Positions 53,823 through 62,545 of a stretch of 64,000 nt of DNA are shown here, piece after piece. Location of the stretch: positions 392,439 through 456,438 of the forward strand of contig NZ_JABJXT010000001.1 of assembly GCF_013155295.1 (NCBI RefSeq), given 5' to 3'. Numbering within the stretch: position 1 is the first letter of the stretch; each line of letters begins with the position of its first letter. The notes under the pieces were generated by a model, which saw only the letters and a list, made by a program, of their open reading frames with translations, made no database searches and was not told the DNA's origin. The stretch comes from Pseudogemmobacter hezensis. Lineage in GTDB: Bacteria > Pseudomonadota > Alphaproteobacteria > Rhodobacterales > Rhodobacteraceae. The translations under genes were made by a program, and so were the position numbers.

Positions 53823-54115
53823 GCCGCGCCCCCCTTGCGGTTTGCGACCAGCTCGACCCCGGTGATCTCATGGGTGATCGTATTGCGCGAGACCAGAAGC
53901 CAGGCGGCGCAGCCCTGCTCGTGATACCACAGATCGCGCGTCGGCCCAGCGGGGTTGTCGCGCAGATGCAGGTAGCTGTCCCAGGCCTCAGAGAGCGCAT
54001 CGGGGGGCGCATCCCGGGGCGCATCGGGGGCGGGACGGTGCAGATAATCCTCTGCCCCGAGATATGTGAATTCGCGGCGGTCACGCGGGCCGCAAAGTGG
54101 GCAGGTCAGTCTCAT
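53819..54115 (-). CDS. soxD: Sarcosine oxidase, delta subunit
   Basis: A 98-residue zinc-binding small subunit. The N-terminus MRLTCPLCGPRDRREFTYLG holds the CxxC pair; WYHEQGCAAWLLVSRNT supplies His and Cys of the second half. A proline-rich insert (RPAPDAPRDAPPDA) is longer than usual. ATG 54115 has GGAG seven bases upstream. It lies between soxB and soxA in the normal order. Confidence 0.93.
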   Translation of the reverse strand: MRLTCPLCGPRDRREFTYLGAEDYLHRPAPDAPRDAPPDALSEAWDSYLHLRDNPAGPTRDLWYHEQGCAAWLLVSRNTITHEITGVELVANRKGGAA

Positions 54116-54227
54116 GGCTGGTCTCCGCCAGTGGTCAGGCTGCGGGCGATGGTCGGGCTGACAGGGACAGTCGCGCTGAGGCCTGGCCCGATCACGCAAA
54201 ACAGAAGGGGGGAACGCATCATATCCC

Positions 54228-55478
54228 TCAATGCAGATTGTGCTGGCTGCCGGAGCCTTCCTCATCAATGAGGTGCCCCGTCGCAAATCGGTTCAGGCGG
54301 AAGCGGCGGGCGACCTCATGGCTTTCGCCGGTGGCCATCAGATGCGCCATGCACCAGCCAGAGGCAGGCACCGCCTTGAACCCCCCGTAATTCCAGCCGC
54401 AATCAACAAACAGCCCGTCAATATGCGTGCGGTCGATGACCGGAGAGCCGTCGGGCGTCATATCCATGATCCCGCCCCAGGAGCGCAGCACCCGCGCCCG
54501 CCCGATCATCGGCATCAGCGTCATGGCGGCCTCCATCACATGCTCGGCCATCGGCAGATTGCCGCGCTGCGCGTAAGAGCTGTGGAAATCCAGGTCACCG
54601 CCAAAAACCAGCCCGCCCTTGTCGGACTGGCTGATATAGAAATGCCCCATGCCAAAGCTGATGACATGGTCGATGACGGGCTTCAGCCCCTCGGTCACGA
54701 AGGCCTGCAGGATATGGGATTCGATCGGCAGCCGCATCCCCGCCATCGCCGCCACCTGCCCCGAGCGCCCTGCGGTGATGATCGCCACCTTATCGGCGCG
54801 GATCACGCCGCGGGTGGTCTGCACACCGCGCACCCGGCCGCCCTCGACATCGATTCCGGTCACTTCGCAATTCTGGATCAGATCGACGCCACGGCGATCG
54901 GCGGCCCGGGCATAGCCCCAGGCAACCGCGTCATGGCGGGCGGTGCCGCCCCTTGGGTGCAAAAGGCCGCCATGGACCGGGAAACGGGCCTGGTCATAAT
55001 CGAGATAGGGCAGCTGCTCGCGCAGGCCCTCGCGGTCCAGCAGCACCGCATCATCGCCCTGGTTGATCATCGCATTGCCGCGCCGCACGAAAGCATCGCG
55101 CTGGCCGTCGGAATGGAACAGCCGGATGATGCCGCGCTGGCTGAGCATGACATTGTAGTTCAGCTCTGCCTCAAGCCCTTCCCACAGCTTCAGACTGTGC
55201 GAGTAGAATTCGGCATTGCCCGGCAGCATGTAATCGGCCCGCACGATGGTGGTATTGCGCCCGACATTGCCGCCGCCGATATAGCCCTTCTCCAGCACGG
55301 CGATATTGGTAAGCCCATGATTTTTCGCCAGATAATAGGCCGTCGACAGCCCATGTCCGCCGCCGCCGATAATCACGGCGTCATAATGCGCTTTGGGCGC
55401 CGGATCGCGCCAGACGGGCTTCCATCCGCGATTGCCGCGCAGCCCCTCAAGTAAGACTTTCCAGCCAGAGTAACGCAT
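54228..55478 (-). CDS. soxB: Sarcosine oxidase, beta subunit
   Basis: A 416-residue flavoprotein subunit with the FAD-binding motif VIIGGGGHGLSTAYYLA (about 35-51) and the family region VGRNTTIVRADYM. The C-terminal part, RSWGGIMDMTPDGSPVI, is the catalytic flavin side; the covalent FMN sits between the alpha and beta subunits in this class. GAGG seven bases before ATG 55478 fixes the start; the longer open frame upstream is repeat-derived. First gene of soxBDAG. No glyA or purU follows in this copy. Confidence 0.95.
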   Translation of the reverse strand: MRYSGWKVLLEGLRGNRGWKPVWRDPAPKAHYDAVIIGGGGHGLSTAYYLAKNHGLTNIAVLEKGYIGGGNVGRNTTIVRADYMLPGNAEFYSHSLKLWEGLEAELNYNVMLSQRGIIRLFHSDGQRDAFVRRGNAMINQGDDAVLLDREGLREQLPYLDYDQARFPVHGGLLHPRGGTARHDAVAWGYARAADRRGVDLIQNCEVTGIDVEGGRVRGVQTTRGVIRADKVAIITAGRSGQVAAMAGMRLPIESHILQAFVTEGLKPVIDHVISFGMGHFYISQSDKGGLVFGGDLDFHSSYAQRGNLPMAEHVMEAAMTLMPMIGRARVLRSWGGIMDMTPDGSPVIDRTHIDGLFVDCGWNYGGFKAVPASGWCMAHLMATGESHEVARRFRLNRFATGHLIDEEGSGSQHNLH

Positions 55479-56133
55479 CGGGCACCTCGGAATTGCTGCC
55501 ACCATCAGACAGCGAAGTCGGGGGAATTTCAACGGGGCCAGGATGAAGCCCGCCGATACGCGACGATTTGGCCCGACAGGATGACAGGACATCAGGACGC
55601 AGGCGGCCGCCCGGCTGACCCGATCACAGCGCCGCCTGTAAGACTTGTCAGCAGACGAAACGCCGGGGCCGGAAAGCCAGTGTCGGGGAACCAGCGAAGG
55701 GGAACCAGTGTCGGGGAACCGGGCCCGGAACACCGGAGGTGGAGCATCGGAGTTGGAGCGCCGGAGGTTGAGCGCCGGGGGCCGAACACCAAAGACCGAG
55801 CACCGGGAACACCCGGATTTGGCTTAAAGTGATTCGATCTTACAAAGAATTTATCAATGATTAACGGCAGCTTCCTCCCCCGGCAGCCCCCGCTTTCTGT
55901 CGTCACCCTTCAAACAATCCCCATTATCGCCCGGTGATCGTTTCGCTGACACCGGAAAGTCAGCCCTGCGACCCCGCATCGCCACAATTCCGTCCAATCA
56001 ATACGCCAGATTGACCATGGGCACAGACGCCCGGATTCCATCACGCTGACATGCCGCTGGGGTTGCCCCCAACCTGCGGCCCCGAACGCGCGATCTCCGG
56101 TCCAGGCCAGCCCGGTAACCAGGGACGAGTTAG
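55479..56133. other. Divergent spacer soxB / tadG-like with 14-bp repeats
   Basis: A 655-bp region without a gene. It contains two families of 14-bp repeats (55677-55782), then a low-G+C patch at 55825-55875 that probably carries the promoters; I could not place boxes with confidence. The last 150 bp before 56134 have ordinary composition. Confidence 0.5.
55677..55782. repeat. Two tandem repeats of period 14
   Basis: CCAGTGTCGGGGAA three times (55677-55718, the middle copy diverged), then GGAGCATCGGAGTT, GGAGCGCCGGAGGT, TGAGCGCCGGGGGC (55741-55782). The two unit sequences are unrelated but the period is the same. Confidence 0.82.
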
Positions 56134-58005
56134 ATGAAGAGAAATGTGACTAAGGCGCTGGCCAGACGAATGGCCAACAGAATTCATGGTTTTGCCCGCG
56201 CTGAAGATGGGCTCATGGCACCCATGATTATCATTTTCTTCTTTCTGATGATCGTGCTTGGCGGCATCGCCGTTGACGTCATGCGCTTTGAGACCAAACG
56301 CGTCACGGTGCAAAACACCCTCGACCGCGCCGCGCTTGCGGTGGCGAACATGAACTCGGCGCTGACCATTGATAATGTTTACACCACCAAACAGGCACGC
56401 GCCGAGCGTATCGTTGAAGATTACTTCACCAAGGCCGGGGTGATTGAATATCTGAAGTCCGTCCATCTGGACGAGGGCGCGAACTATCGGACCGTGCGCG
56501 TCGAGGCAGATGTCACTTCACGCAATATCTTCATGTACCTTGTCGGAACCCCCGAACTGGCGACAGCGACGGGCTCAATTGCGGAACAGCGCATCACCGA
56601 TATCGAGATCATGCTGGTTCTCGACATTTCCGGCTCGATGGGCGGGAGTAAAATCGCAGCCCTCAAGGTAGCGGCCAATAATTTTATCGACCAGGTCAAA
56701 GCCGACGACGATGAAAACCGCATTTCGATCGGCGTCATTCCCTATAATGCCCAGGTCAACCTGGGCGGGGCGCTGGCCTCAAAATACAACCTCACCAACG
56801 CGCACGGAATGGCATACTCGAATTGCGTCGAGATCCCGATCGGAACAGAGCTGAACAACATGTTCACATCTCTTGCCCTGTCGCGCACCACTGAGATGCC
56901 GCTGATGTCGACTGTGGACCATCAGTCCACCTCCAATACCAGCAATGTGTATGTCCCCTATAGTGATCCTGCCGCACGGCCGGCAGACAGCGCCGCTTAT
57001 CGCTGGTGCAACCCGACGCCGACCTCTGAAATTACCCTGCCGACCAAAAATGCAAACGAGGCCAAAGCCGGCATCAACGCCATGCGTGCCGAGGGCAATA
57101 CCTCGATTCTTCTGGGAATGCGGTGGGCAACCGCTTTGTTGGATCCCTCTGCCCGCGGAATCTATGATGAGCTGCGGCAGGATGGCTTTCTGCATGCCGA
57201 CATGGTGGGGCGCCCTTACAACTATAACAACCCCAATGACGGCGCCGCAGAAGCACTGAAGATCATCGTTCTGATGACCGATGGCGAGCATGTGGCGCAT
57301 AAGCGCATCAGGGGTACCGACGCGCCGCCAACAGCCAGCAACCCCAATTACAAGACCGGAAATGCGACAATTAGCTTTACCTATTCGAACCTGAGCAATC
57401 AGAACGTGGCCACAACCGCCACAATCTGGCGCGCGAACGCCACCTCTGGCGATTTCTCTGTCTTCTTCTCTCACCGGGTGAATGCGGGGAATATCTGCGG
57501 CAGCAGACCCTATTACGTTCCCCGCACGGACAAATGGCAAAGCGTGCCTGAAGGCCTTTCCCCCACAACATGCTACGATCCGAACCGCATGTTCTTCCCC
57601 GGCGACCCCGTCGTCGTCCAATGGCAGAACCTCTGGAACAATTTCAGAATGGCCTGGGTGGTGCGGCAGCTTATCGCACGTCCGCTGGGCGAGTCGAACA
57701 CCAATAAGCGCCAGGCGATTTACACCACAGTTGCGGGAATTCTTTTTAATAACAGTGTAAATACTTACGCGACAAATACGGAAATGGACAATCGGCTTGC
57801 GTCTAACTGCCGGGCAGCCCGCACTGCAGGCGTGGTTGTATATGGAATCGCTTTCCAGGCTCCGACCAACGGCCGGGCTGCAATCCGTAATTGCGCATCT
57901 ATTCCTGACACGACCTATTACTTCGATGTGACCGAAACCTCGCGGATCAATGATGCTTTCCGCATGATTGCATCGAACCTGAGTGCGCTGAGGCTGACGC
58001 AATGA
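56134..58005 (+). CDS. TadG-like pilus assembly protein with VWA domain
   Basis: A 623-residue protein. The N-terminal TadE-like anchor is ARAEDGLMAPMIIIFFFLM plus IVLGGIAVDVMRFE (about 20-55), then a von Willebrand factor A domain with the MIDAS motif LVLDISGSMGG (about 160-170), interrupted by a large insert rich in Asn, Thr and Tyr before IIVLMTDGEH (about 375). It is probably periplasmic, helping Flp pilus or surface assembly. Its stop overlaps the next gene by 4 bp. Codon use is slightly less G+C-rich than in neighbouring operons. Confidence 0.88.
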   Translation: MKRNVTKALARRMANRIHGFARAEDGLMAPMIIIFFFLMIVLGGIAVDVMRFETKRVTVQNTLDRAALAVANMNSALTIDNVYTTKQARAERIVEDYFTKAGVIEYLKSVHLDEGANYRTVRVEADVTSRNIFMYLVGTPELATATGSIAEQRITDIEIMLVLDISGSMGGSKIAALKVAANNFIDQVKADDDENRISIGVIPYNAQVNLGGALASKYNLTNAHGMAYSNCVEIPIGTELNNMFTSLALSRTTEMPLMSTVDHQSTSNTSNVYVPYSDPAARPADSAAYRWCNPTPTSEITLPTKNANEAKAGINAMRAEGNTSILLGMRWATALLDPSARGIYDELRQDGFLHADMVGRPYNYNNPNDGAAEALKIIVLMTDGEHVAHKRIRGTDAPPTASNPNYKTGNATISFTYSNLSNQNVATTATIWRANATSGDFSVFFSHRVNAGNICGSRPYYVPRTDKWQSVPEGLSPTTCYDPNRMFFPGDPVVVQWQNLWNNFRMAWVVRQLIARPLGESNTNKRQAIYTTVAGILFNNSVNTYATNTEMDNRLASNCRAARTAGVVVYGIAFQAPTNGRAAIRNCASIPDTTYYFDVTETSRINDAFRMIASNLSALRLTQ

Positions 58006-58562
58006 TGATGCGACCATTCTCAGCGATAGGGCGGCGCCTGAAACGGCTTTGGCGCCGCGAGGACGGAACGGCAACCATAGAGTTCTGTTTCGCGATTCCG
58101 ATCACCCTGCTGATCTTTATGGCCTCGATGGAATCCGGCCTTTACATGGTGCGCAGTGCGCTGCTTGAGCGCGGTCTGGACATGGTCATACGCGAATACA
58201 GGCTGGGGCGCCTGGAAAACATGACCTATGAGGATATCCGCAACAGGATCTGCGATTATACGGTCTATGTTGCGAACTGTGACAATAACCTCAAAGTCTG
58301 GATCCAGCCGATCAGCACCACGACATGGGCGCTGCCTGCGCGGGGCTCTGTTCGCTGCACCGACCGCAACGAGCCGCTGAACAACCCCGCCATAGCGGGA
58401 GCCATCAATCCGACCGGCGCGCAGGATCTGGCGCTTATCCGGGTCTGTGTCCTTGAGGATCCGATCTTTCCGACCACCCATTTCGCAGCAAGGTTGCAAC
58501 AGGACAGTTCGGGAAAATATGAACTGGCCAGCGCGACGATCGTTGTGACCGAGCCTCGTTGA
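58002..58562 (+). CDS. TadE-family pilus assembly protein
   Basis: A 186-residue pseudopilin-like protein: basic N-terminus, then RREDGTATIEFCFAIPITLL (about 18-37), with the glutamate at the processing-type position of TadE. The rest is periplasmic, with four cysteines that may pair (RICDYTVYVANCD, VRCTDRNE, IRVCVLED). It overlaps the preceding gene by 4 bp and the next TadE-like gene follows 12 bp later. Confidence 0.87.
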   Translation: MMMRPFSAIGRRLKRLWRREDGTATIEFCFAIPITLLIFMASMESGLYMVRSALLERGLDMVIREYRLGRLENMTYEDIRNRICDYTVYVANCDNNLKVWIQPISTTTWALPARGSVRCTDRNEPLNNPAIAGAINPTGAQDLALIRVCVLEDPIFPTTHFAARLQQDSSGKYELASATIVVTEPR

Positions 58563-58574
58563 GGAATACTGTTA

Positions 58575-59228
58575 ATGATTAAATGGTCACGTTACAGAAT
58601 AAAGCGCTTCGCGGCAGACGAGTCGGGGGTGGTCATGACCGAGTTTCTGCTCGTGCTGCCCCTGCTGATCTGGGCTTTCCTTGCCATGATGGTCTATTGG
58701 GACACCTGGCGCACGATCAACGAGTCTCAGAAGGCGGCTTATGTGGTCGCCGACCTTGTCTCGCGCCAAAGCACGGTCAACCTTCCCTTCATCAATGGGA
58801 TGCAAACCGTGATGGAGGCGCTGATCGGCTATCAGGGCGACATTTCGCTGCGCATCACATCGATCCAGTGGAACGTCGATCCGGATACGAATGAGGGCTC
58901 TTATTCGGTGATTTTCTCAAGGTCACCACGTTCGGCCAAACCGGCCCTCACCGCTCAGGATGTCGAGGATCTTGCTTATCTGATCCCCGAGCTGAACCCA
59001 AGCGAGACCACCGTGATCGTCGAGACCTGGCTCGATTTCACCCCCGCCGCGAAAGGGACAATCGAACGCGACGGCACTACCAACAATGCAAGCCCCCGCG
59101 CCTTTCTGGCGAACATCGGCATCAGCGATCAGACGTTCCGCAATTTCATCGTGACCAAACCACGCGGCTATCGCAGCGTCTGCCTGGCCGAGCAGATATA
59201 CAACTGCCCCTTCGCGGAAGGGACATGA
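58575..59228 (+). CDS. TadE/TadF-family pilus assembly protein
   Basis: A 217-residue protein with the TadE-like segment ADESGVVMTEFLLVLPLLIW (about 14-33) and a periplasmic domain ending in a cysteine pair (SVCLAEQIYNCPF). Third gene of a TadG-E-F-like set; the operon ends at the hairpin 59289-59316. No flp, cpaB or tadA genes lie in the window, so the secretion machine must be encoded elsewhere. Confidence 0.87.
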   Translation: MIKWSRYRIKRFAADESGVVMTEFLLVLPLLIWAFLAMMVYWDTWRTINESQKAAYVVADLVSRQSTVNLPFINGMQTVMEALIGYQGDISLRITSIQWNVDPDTNEGSYSVIFSRSPRSAKPALTAQDVEDLAYLIPELNPSETTVIVETWLDFTPAAKGTIERDGTTNNASPRAFLANIGISDQTFRNFIVTKPRGYRSVCLAEQIYNCPFAEGT

Positions 59229-59288
59229 CCGCCAGGCGGATAAGCCTTCAGCCTGCTGCCATGGCTACCTGATGCCTCAGACACGCGC

Positions 59289-59316
59289 GCCCCGGTCCTT
59301 TGGCCCGGGGCCTTTC
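59289..59316 (+). terminator. Terminator of the tad-like operon
   Basis: GCCCCGG (59289-59295), 9-nt loop, CCGGGGC (59305-59311), followed by CTTTC. Confidence 0.6.
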
Positions 59317-59355
59317 TATACCCCCGTTTTATACCCCCGTCTTATACTGCGGTCT
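59317..59355. repeat. Tandem repeat, 13 bp x 3
   Basis: Units TATACCCCCGTTT, TATACCCCCGTCT and TATACTGCGGTCT, directly after the terminator. Confidence 0.85.
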
Positions 59356-59507
59356 TAAACCGCCTGTCGTCGCGGCGATTTAACGCCCGCCCCTCAGTGC
59401 GGCGGCGAGAGATGCAGGCTTTCCCCGCCCCCGCTCTGCGGTTACTGTGGCCTGACACCGGGGGCGCGCATGCTGCCCGGATTCCGATTTCGCAAATCAC
59501 GGCCCAG

Positions 59508-59792
59508 ATGACCCGTATTTCGCTATTGCTGTCGTTATCTCTGCTGCTGGGCTGTGCGCCGATGCCTGAAATCGGCCCGCTTCCGGCGGCAAATCAGGCG
59601 GCCCCGGCGCTGCTGCCGCTGAATGACGTGCTGGCCCAGGTGCCGGAGGCCAGGCTATCGGCTTCGGGCGGCGAGGCGCTGGCCGCACGTGCCGCAAGGC
59701 TGCAAAACCGCGCCCGGCTGATGAAGGGCGCGGTGCATGATCCCGCAACCCGGTCCCGCCTTGCCGCCGCCGTCGCAGCCGGTCGTGCCTGA
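59508..59792 (+). CDS. Small lipoprotein
   Basis: A 94-residue protein with a lipoprotein signal: MTRISLLLSLSLLLGC, lipobox LLGC, cysteine at residue 16. The mature part is Ala/Leu/Arg-rich and helical (GGEALAARAARLQNRARLM). An in-frame extension upstream would hide the signal, so I start at ATG 59508. The family is not recognised; small Rhodobacteraceae lipoproteins of this look are often annotated as hypothetical. Confidence 0.7.
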   Translation: MTRISLLLSLSLLLGCAPMPEIGPLPAANQAAPALLPLNDVLAQVPEARLSASGGEALAARAARLQNRARLMKGAVHDPATRSRLAAAVAAGRA

Positions 59793-59944
59793 GCGCAAAA
59801 GCCCCCCTGCCCCTGCTATCCCGCCTCAGACAGCCCGATTTCCGGCGCAGGTGCTGCGACCGGGGTCAGACGGCCAGGCTGACATTGCGCCCGCGCACGG
59901 GTTCCGCTAACAGCTTTGACGGAACAGATTTCAAGAGGTCTCCC

Positions 59945-61258
59945 ATGTCGCCCATGCCGTCCCAATCCGACCCCCTTCGTCTTGGGATTGCTGGCCTCGG
60001 CACTGTCGGTATCGGCGTGGTGAAGATCATCCAGCGCGAGGCGGCTCTGCTCGCTGCCCGCGCTGGCCGGGATGTGGTGGTCACGGCGGTCTCGGCCCGT
60101 GACGCCGGCAAAAAGCGCGGTGCCGATCTTTCCGCCTACGCCTGGGAGCTGGACCCGGTCGCCCTTGCGAAACGCGATGATGTCGATGTTTTCATCGAGG
60201 TGATGGGCGGCCATGAGGGCGCGGCGAAAGACGCAACCGAGGCCGCGCTGGCGCTTGGAAAACACGTGGTTACCGCGAATAAGGCGCTGCTGGCGCATCA
60301 CGGCCAGGCGCTGGCCGAACTGGCCGAGAAAAACGGCGCGGCACTGCGGTTCGAGGCCGCCGTCGCCGGTGGCATTCCGGTGATCAAGACCCTGACCGAG
60401 GGCCTTGCAGGCAACCGCATCCAGCGCGTCATGGGGGTGATGAACGGCACCTGCAACTATATCCTGACCCGGATGCAATCGGCGGGCCTGCCCTATGAGA
60501 CCGTCTTCGAAGAGGCGCGTCAGCTGGGCTATCTTGAGGCCGATCCGAACCTTGACGTCGGGGGCATTGACGCGGGCCACAAGCTCTCAATCCTCGCCTC
60601 TATCGCCTTTGGCACCCGCGTCAGCTTTGACGCGGTCGAGCTGGAGGGGATCGGCAATGTCTCGATCGACGACATCAACCTGGCCGATGACATGGGCTAT
60701 CATATCAAGCTGCTGGGTGTCGCGCAGATGACCGGGCGCGGGCTGGAACAGCGGATGACGCCCTGCCTTGTCCCCGCCGAAAGCCCGCTGGGTCAGCTGC
60801 AGGGCGGCACCAATATGGTGGTGCTGGAGGGCGACGCGGTCGGCCAGATCGTGATGCGCGGCGCAGGCGCGGGCGAAGGCCCGACCGCAAGCGCGGTGCT
60901 GGGTGATGTGATCGATATCGCCCGCGGCTTCCGCCTGCCGGTCTTTGGCATTCCCGCATCGCAGCTGGTGCAGCCGGTTGCCGCGCTTTCGGCGACGCCT
61001 GCCCGCTATTACCTGCGCGCGAAACTGCAGGACAAGCCCGGCGCTCTGGCCAAGGTGGCAACCTGCCTGGGCGAGGCCGGGATCTCGATTGACCAGATGC
61101 GCCAGATCAACCAGCCCGACACCGATGACGGCGATGCCATCGTGCTGATCGTGACGCATAAGGCCGCGCCCGCCGATATCCAGCACGCGCTGGCGCAATT
61201 CGCGGCCACGGGTGTGCTGGTGGAAACCCCGGCTGCGATCCGCATCGAAGAGGTCTGA
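59945..61258 (+). CDS. hom: Homoserine dehydrogenase
   Basis: A 437-residue NAD(P)-dependent homoserine dehydrogenase that reduces aspartate semialdehyde on the way to threonine and methionine. The N-terminal Rossmann motif is LGIAGLGTVGIGVV; the catalytic domain has NGTCNYILTRMQS and EADPNLDVGGIDAGHKLSIL; residues about 350-437 are a C-terminal ACT domain (YYLRAKLQDKPGALAKVATC), which implies threonine feedback control. AAGAGG precedes ATG 59945. It lies 189 bp before glpX. Confidence 0.96.
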   Translation: MSPMPSQSDPLRLGIAGLGTVGIGVVKIIQREAALLAARAGRDVVVTAVSARDAGKKRGADLSAYAWELDPVALAKRDDVDVFIEVMGGHEGAAKDATEAALALGKHVVTANKALLAHHGQALAELAEKNGAALRFEAAVAGGIPVIKTLTEGLAGNRIQRVMGVMNGTCNYILTRMQSAGLPYETVFEEARQLGYLEADPNLDVGGIDAGHKLSILASIAFGTRVSFDAVELEGIGNVSIDDINLADDMGYHIKLLGVAQMTGRGLEQRMTPCLVPAESPLGQLQGGTNMVVLEGDAVGQIVMRGAGAGEGPTASAVLGDVIDIARGFRLPVFGIPASQLVQPVAALSATPARYYLRAKLQDKPGALAKVATCLGEAGISIDQMRQINQPDTDDGDAIVLIVTHKAAPADIQHALAQFAATGVLVETPAAIRIEEV

Positions 61259-61400
61259 GGCGCGCGCCCCTCGTTCCGGGCGGCTTTCGGGCCGGGCTTT
61301 TGGCTGGCTTTCGGTACAGCTTTTGGGGCGGGCAAGCAAAGCATGTCGCAGTTAGCGCGACCATGCTTGCAGGGCGCGGCACGGACCGCTAAGCCTTTGG

Positions 61401-61432
61401 CAAATCTTATGCCATCCAAATCTTATGCCATC
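61401..61432. repeat. Perfect 16-bp tandem duplication before glpX
   Basis: CAAATCTTATGCCATC occurs twice without change, ending 15 bp upstream of the glpX start. Each copy brings an ATG; the ATG of the first copy (61410) is in frame with glpX. Confidence 0.95.
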
Positions 61433-61447
61433 AGGGAAATCCGCATC

Positions 61448-62413
61448 ATGGCCGATCAGGCGCAGTTTCAGGACCGTTTGCTCTCACTGGGCCTTGCCCG
61501 CGTATCCGAAGCGGCGGCCCTGGCCTCGGCCGATCTGATCGGGCGCGGCGATGAGAAAGCCGCCGATCAGGCCGCCGTCAATGCGATGCGCGACCAGCTG
61601 AACCTTCTGGATATCAAGGGCGTGGTGGTGATCGGCGAGGGCGAGCGCGACGAGGCGCCCATGCTCTTCATTGGCGAAGAGGTCGGTTCCGGCAATGGGC
61701 CAGAGGTCGATATCGCGCTTGACCCGCTGGAAGGCACCACGCTGACCGCCAAAGACATGCCAAATGCGCTGACCGTGATCGCCATGGCACCGCGCGGCAC
61801 GCTCTTGCATGCGCCCGACGTCTATATGGAAAAACTGGCGGTCGGCCCCGGCTATCGCCCCGGCGTGGTGACGATGGATATGACGCCGTCTGAGCGGATT
61901 TCGGCGCTGGCGGCCTCGAAAGGGGTGTCGACCAAGGACATCACCGCCTGCGTGCTGGAGCGCCCGCGCCACGAGGCGCTGATTGAGGAGATCCGCTCGA
62001 CCGGGGCCTCGATCCGGCTGATCACCGATGGCGATGTGGCAGGCGTCATGCATTGCGCCGAGCCAGAGGTGACGGGCATCGACATCTATATGGGCTCGGG
62101 CGGCGCGCCTGAGGGTGTGCTGGCGGCGGCCGCGCTGAAATGCATGGGCGGGCAGTTCTTCGGCAAGCTCCTGTTTCGCAACGAGGATGAGAAGGCGCGG
62201 GCGAAGAAGGCCGGGATCACCAATTTCGACCGTGTCTATACCCGCGATGATCTGGTCCGCGCCGATGTGATCTTTGCGGCGACCGGCGTGACCTCGGGTT
62301 CGCTTTTGTCGGGGATCAAGCGTGAGCCGGGCTGGGTTACGACCGAGACGATCCTGATGCGGTCGAAAACCGGGTCGGTGCGGCGCATGACCTATCGCAG
62401 CCCGCTGCGGTAG
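61448..62413 (+). CDS. glpX: Fructose-1,6-bisphosphatase class II
   Basis: A 321-residue GlpX-type phosphatase of gluconeogenesis. Motifs are GEGERDEAPMLFIGEE, ALDPLEGTTLTA (metal and phosphate site) and YMGSGGAPEGVLAAAALKC. It is cytoplasmic and needs a divalent metal. I start at ATG 61448 (MADQAQFQDRLLSL); in-frame ATGs at 61410 and in the duplicated element would add residues without homology character. It follows hom and is convergent with a PfkB kinase, so opposing steps of hexose phosphate metabolism sit side by side. Confidence 0.94.
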   Translation: MADQAQFQDRLLSLGLARVSEAAALASADLIGRGDEKAADQAAVNAMRDQLNLLDIKGVVVIGEGERDEAPMLFIGEEVGSGNGPEVDIALDPLEGTTLTAKDMPNALTVIAMAPRGTLLHAPDVYMEKLAVGPGYRPGVVTMDMTPSERISALAASKGVSTKDITACVLERPRHEALIEEIRSTGASIRLITDGDVAGVMHCAEPEVTGIDIYMGSGGAPEGVLAAAALKCMGGQFFGKLLFRNEDEKARAKKAGITNFDRVYTRDDLVRADVIFAATGVTSGSLLSGIKREPGWVTTETILMRSKTGSVRRMTYRSPLR

Positions 62414-62422
62414 GCCTGGGAT

Positions 62423-62459
62423 GGGGGCTCTGCCCCCCTCTCCTTGCAGGAGAGCCCCC
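62423..62459. terminator. Hairpin after glpX
   Basis: GGGGGCTCT (62423-62431) and AGAGCCCCC (62451-62459) form a 9-bp stem; an inner CTCTCCTTGCAGGAGAG also pairs. It is followed by CCGGGATATTTG instead of a T-run. Hairpins followed by this kind of GGGATATTT sequence recur at gene ends of Rhodobacteraceae as I remember them. Confidence 0.6.
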
Positions 62460-62519
62460 CGGGATATTTGTGGACAGATGAATGCCTTGCGTTTCTCCTG
62501 ACTGCAAAGTGGCGGCAAT

Positions 62520-62545
62520 CAGATTCGGGGGGCAGATTCGGGGAT
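62520..62545. repeat. Tandem repeat, 13 bp x 2
   Basis: CAGATTCGGGGGG and CAGATTCGGGGAT, followed by a partial third copy that overlaps the stop and last codons of the PfkB-family kinase gene. Confidence 0.7.
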
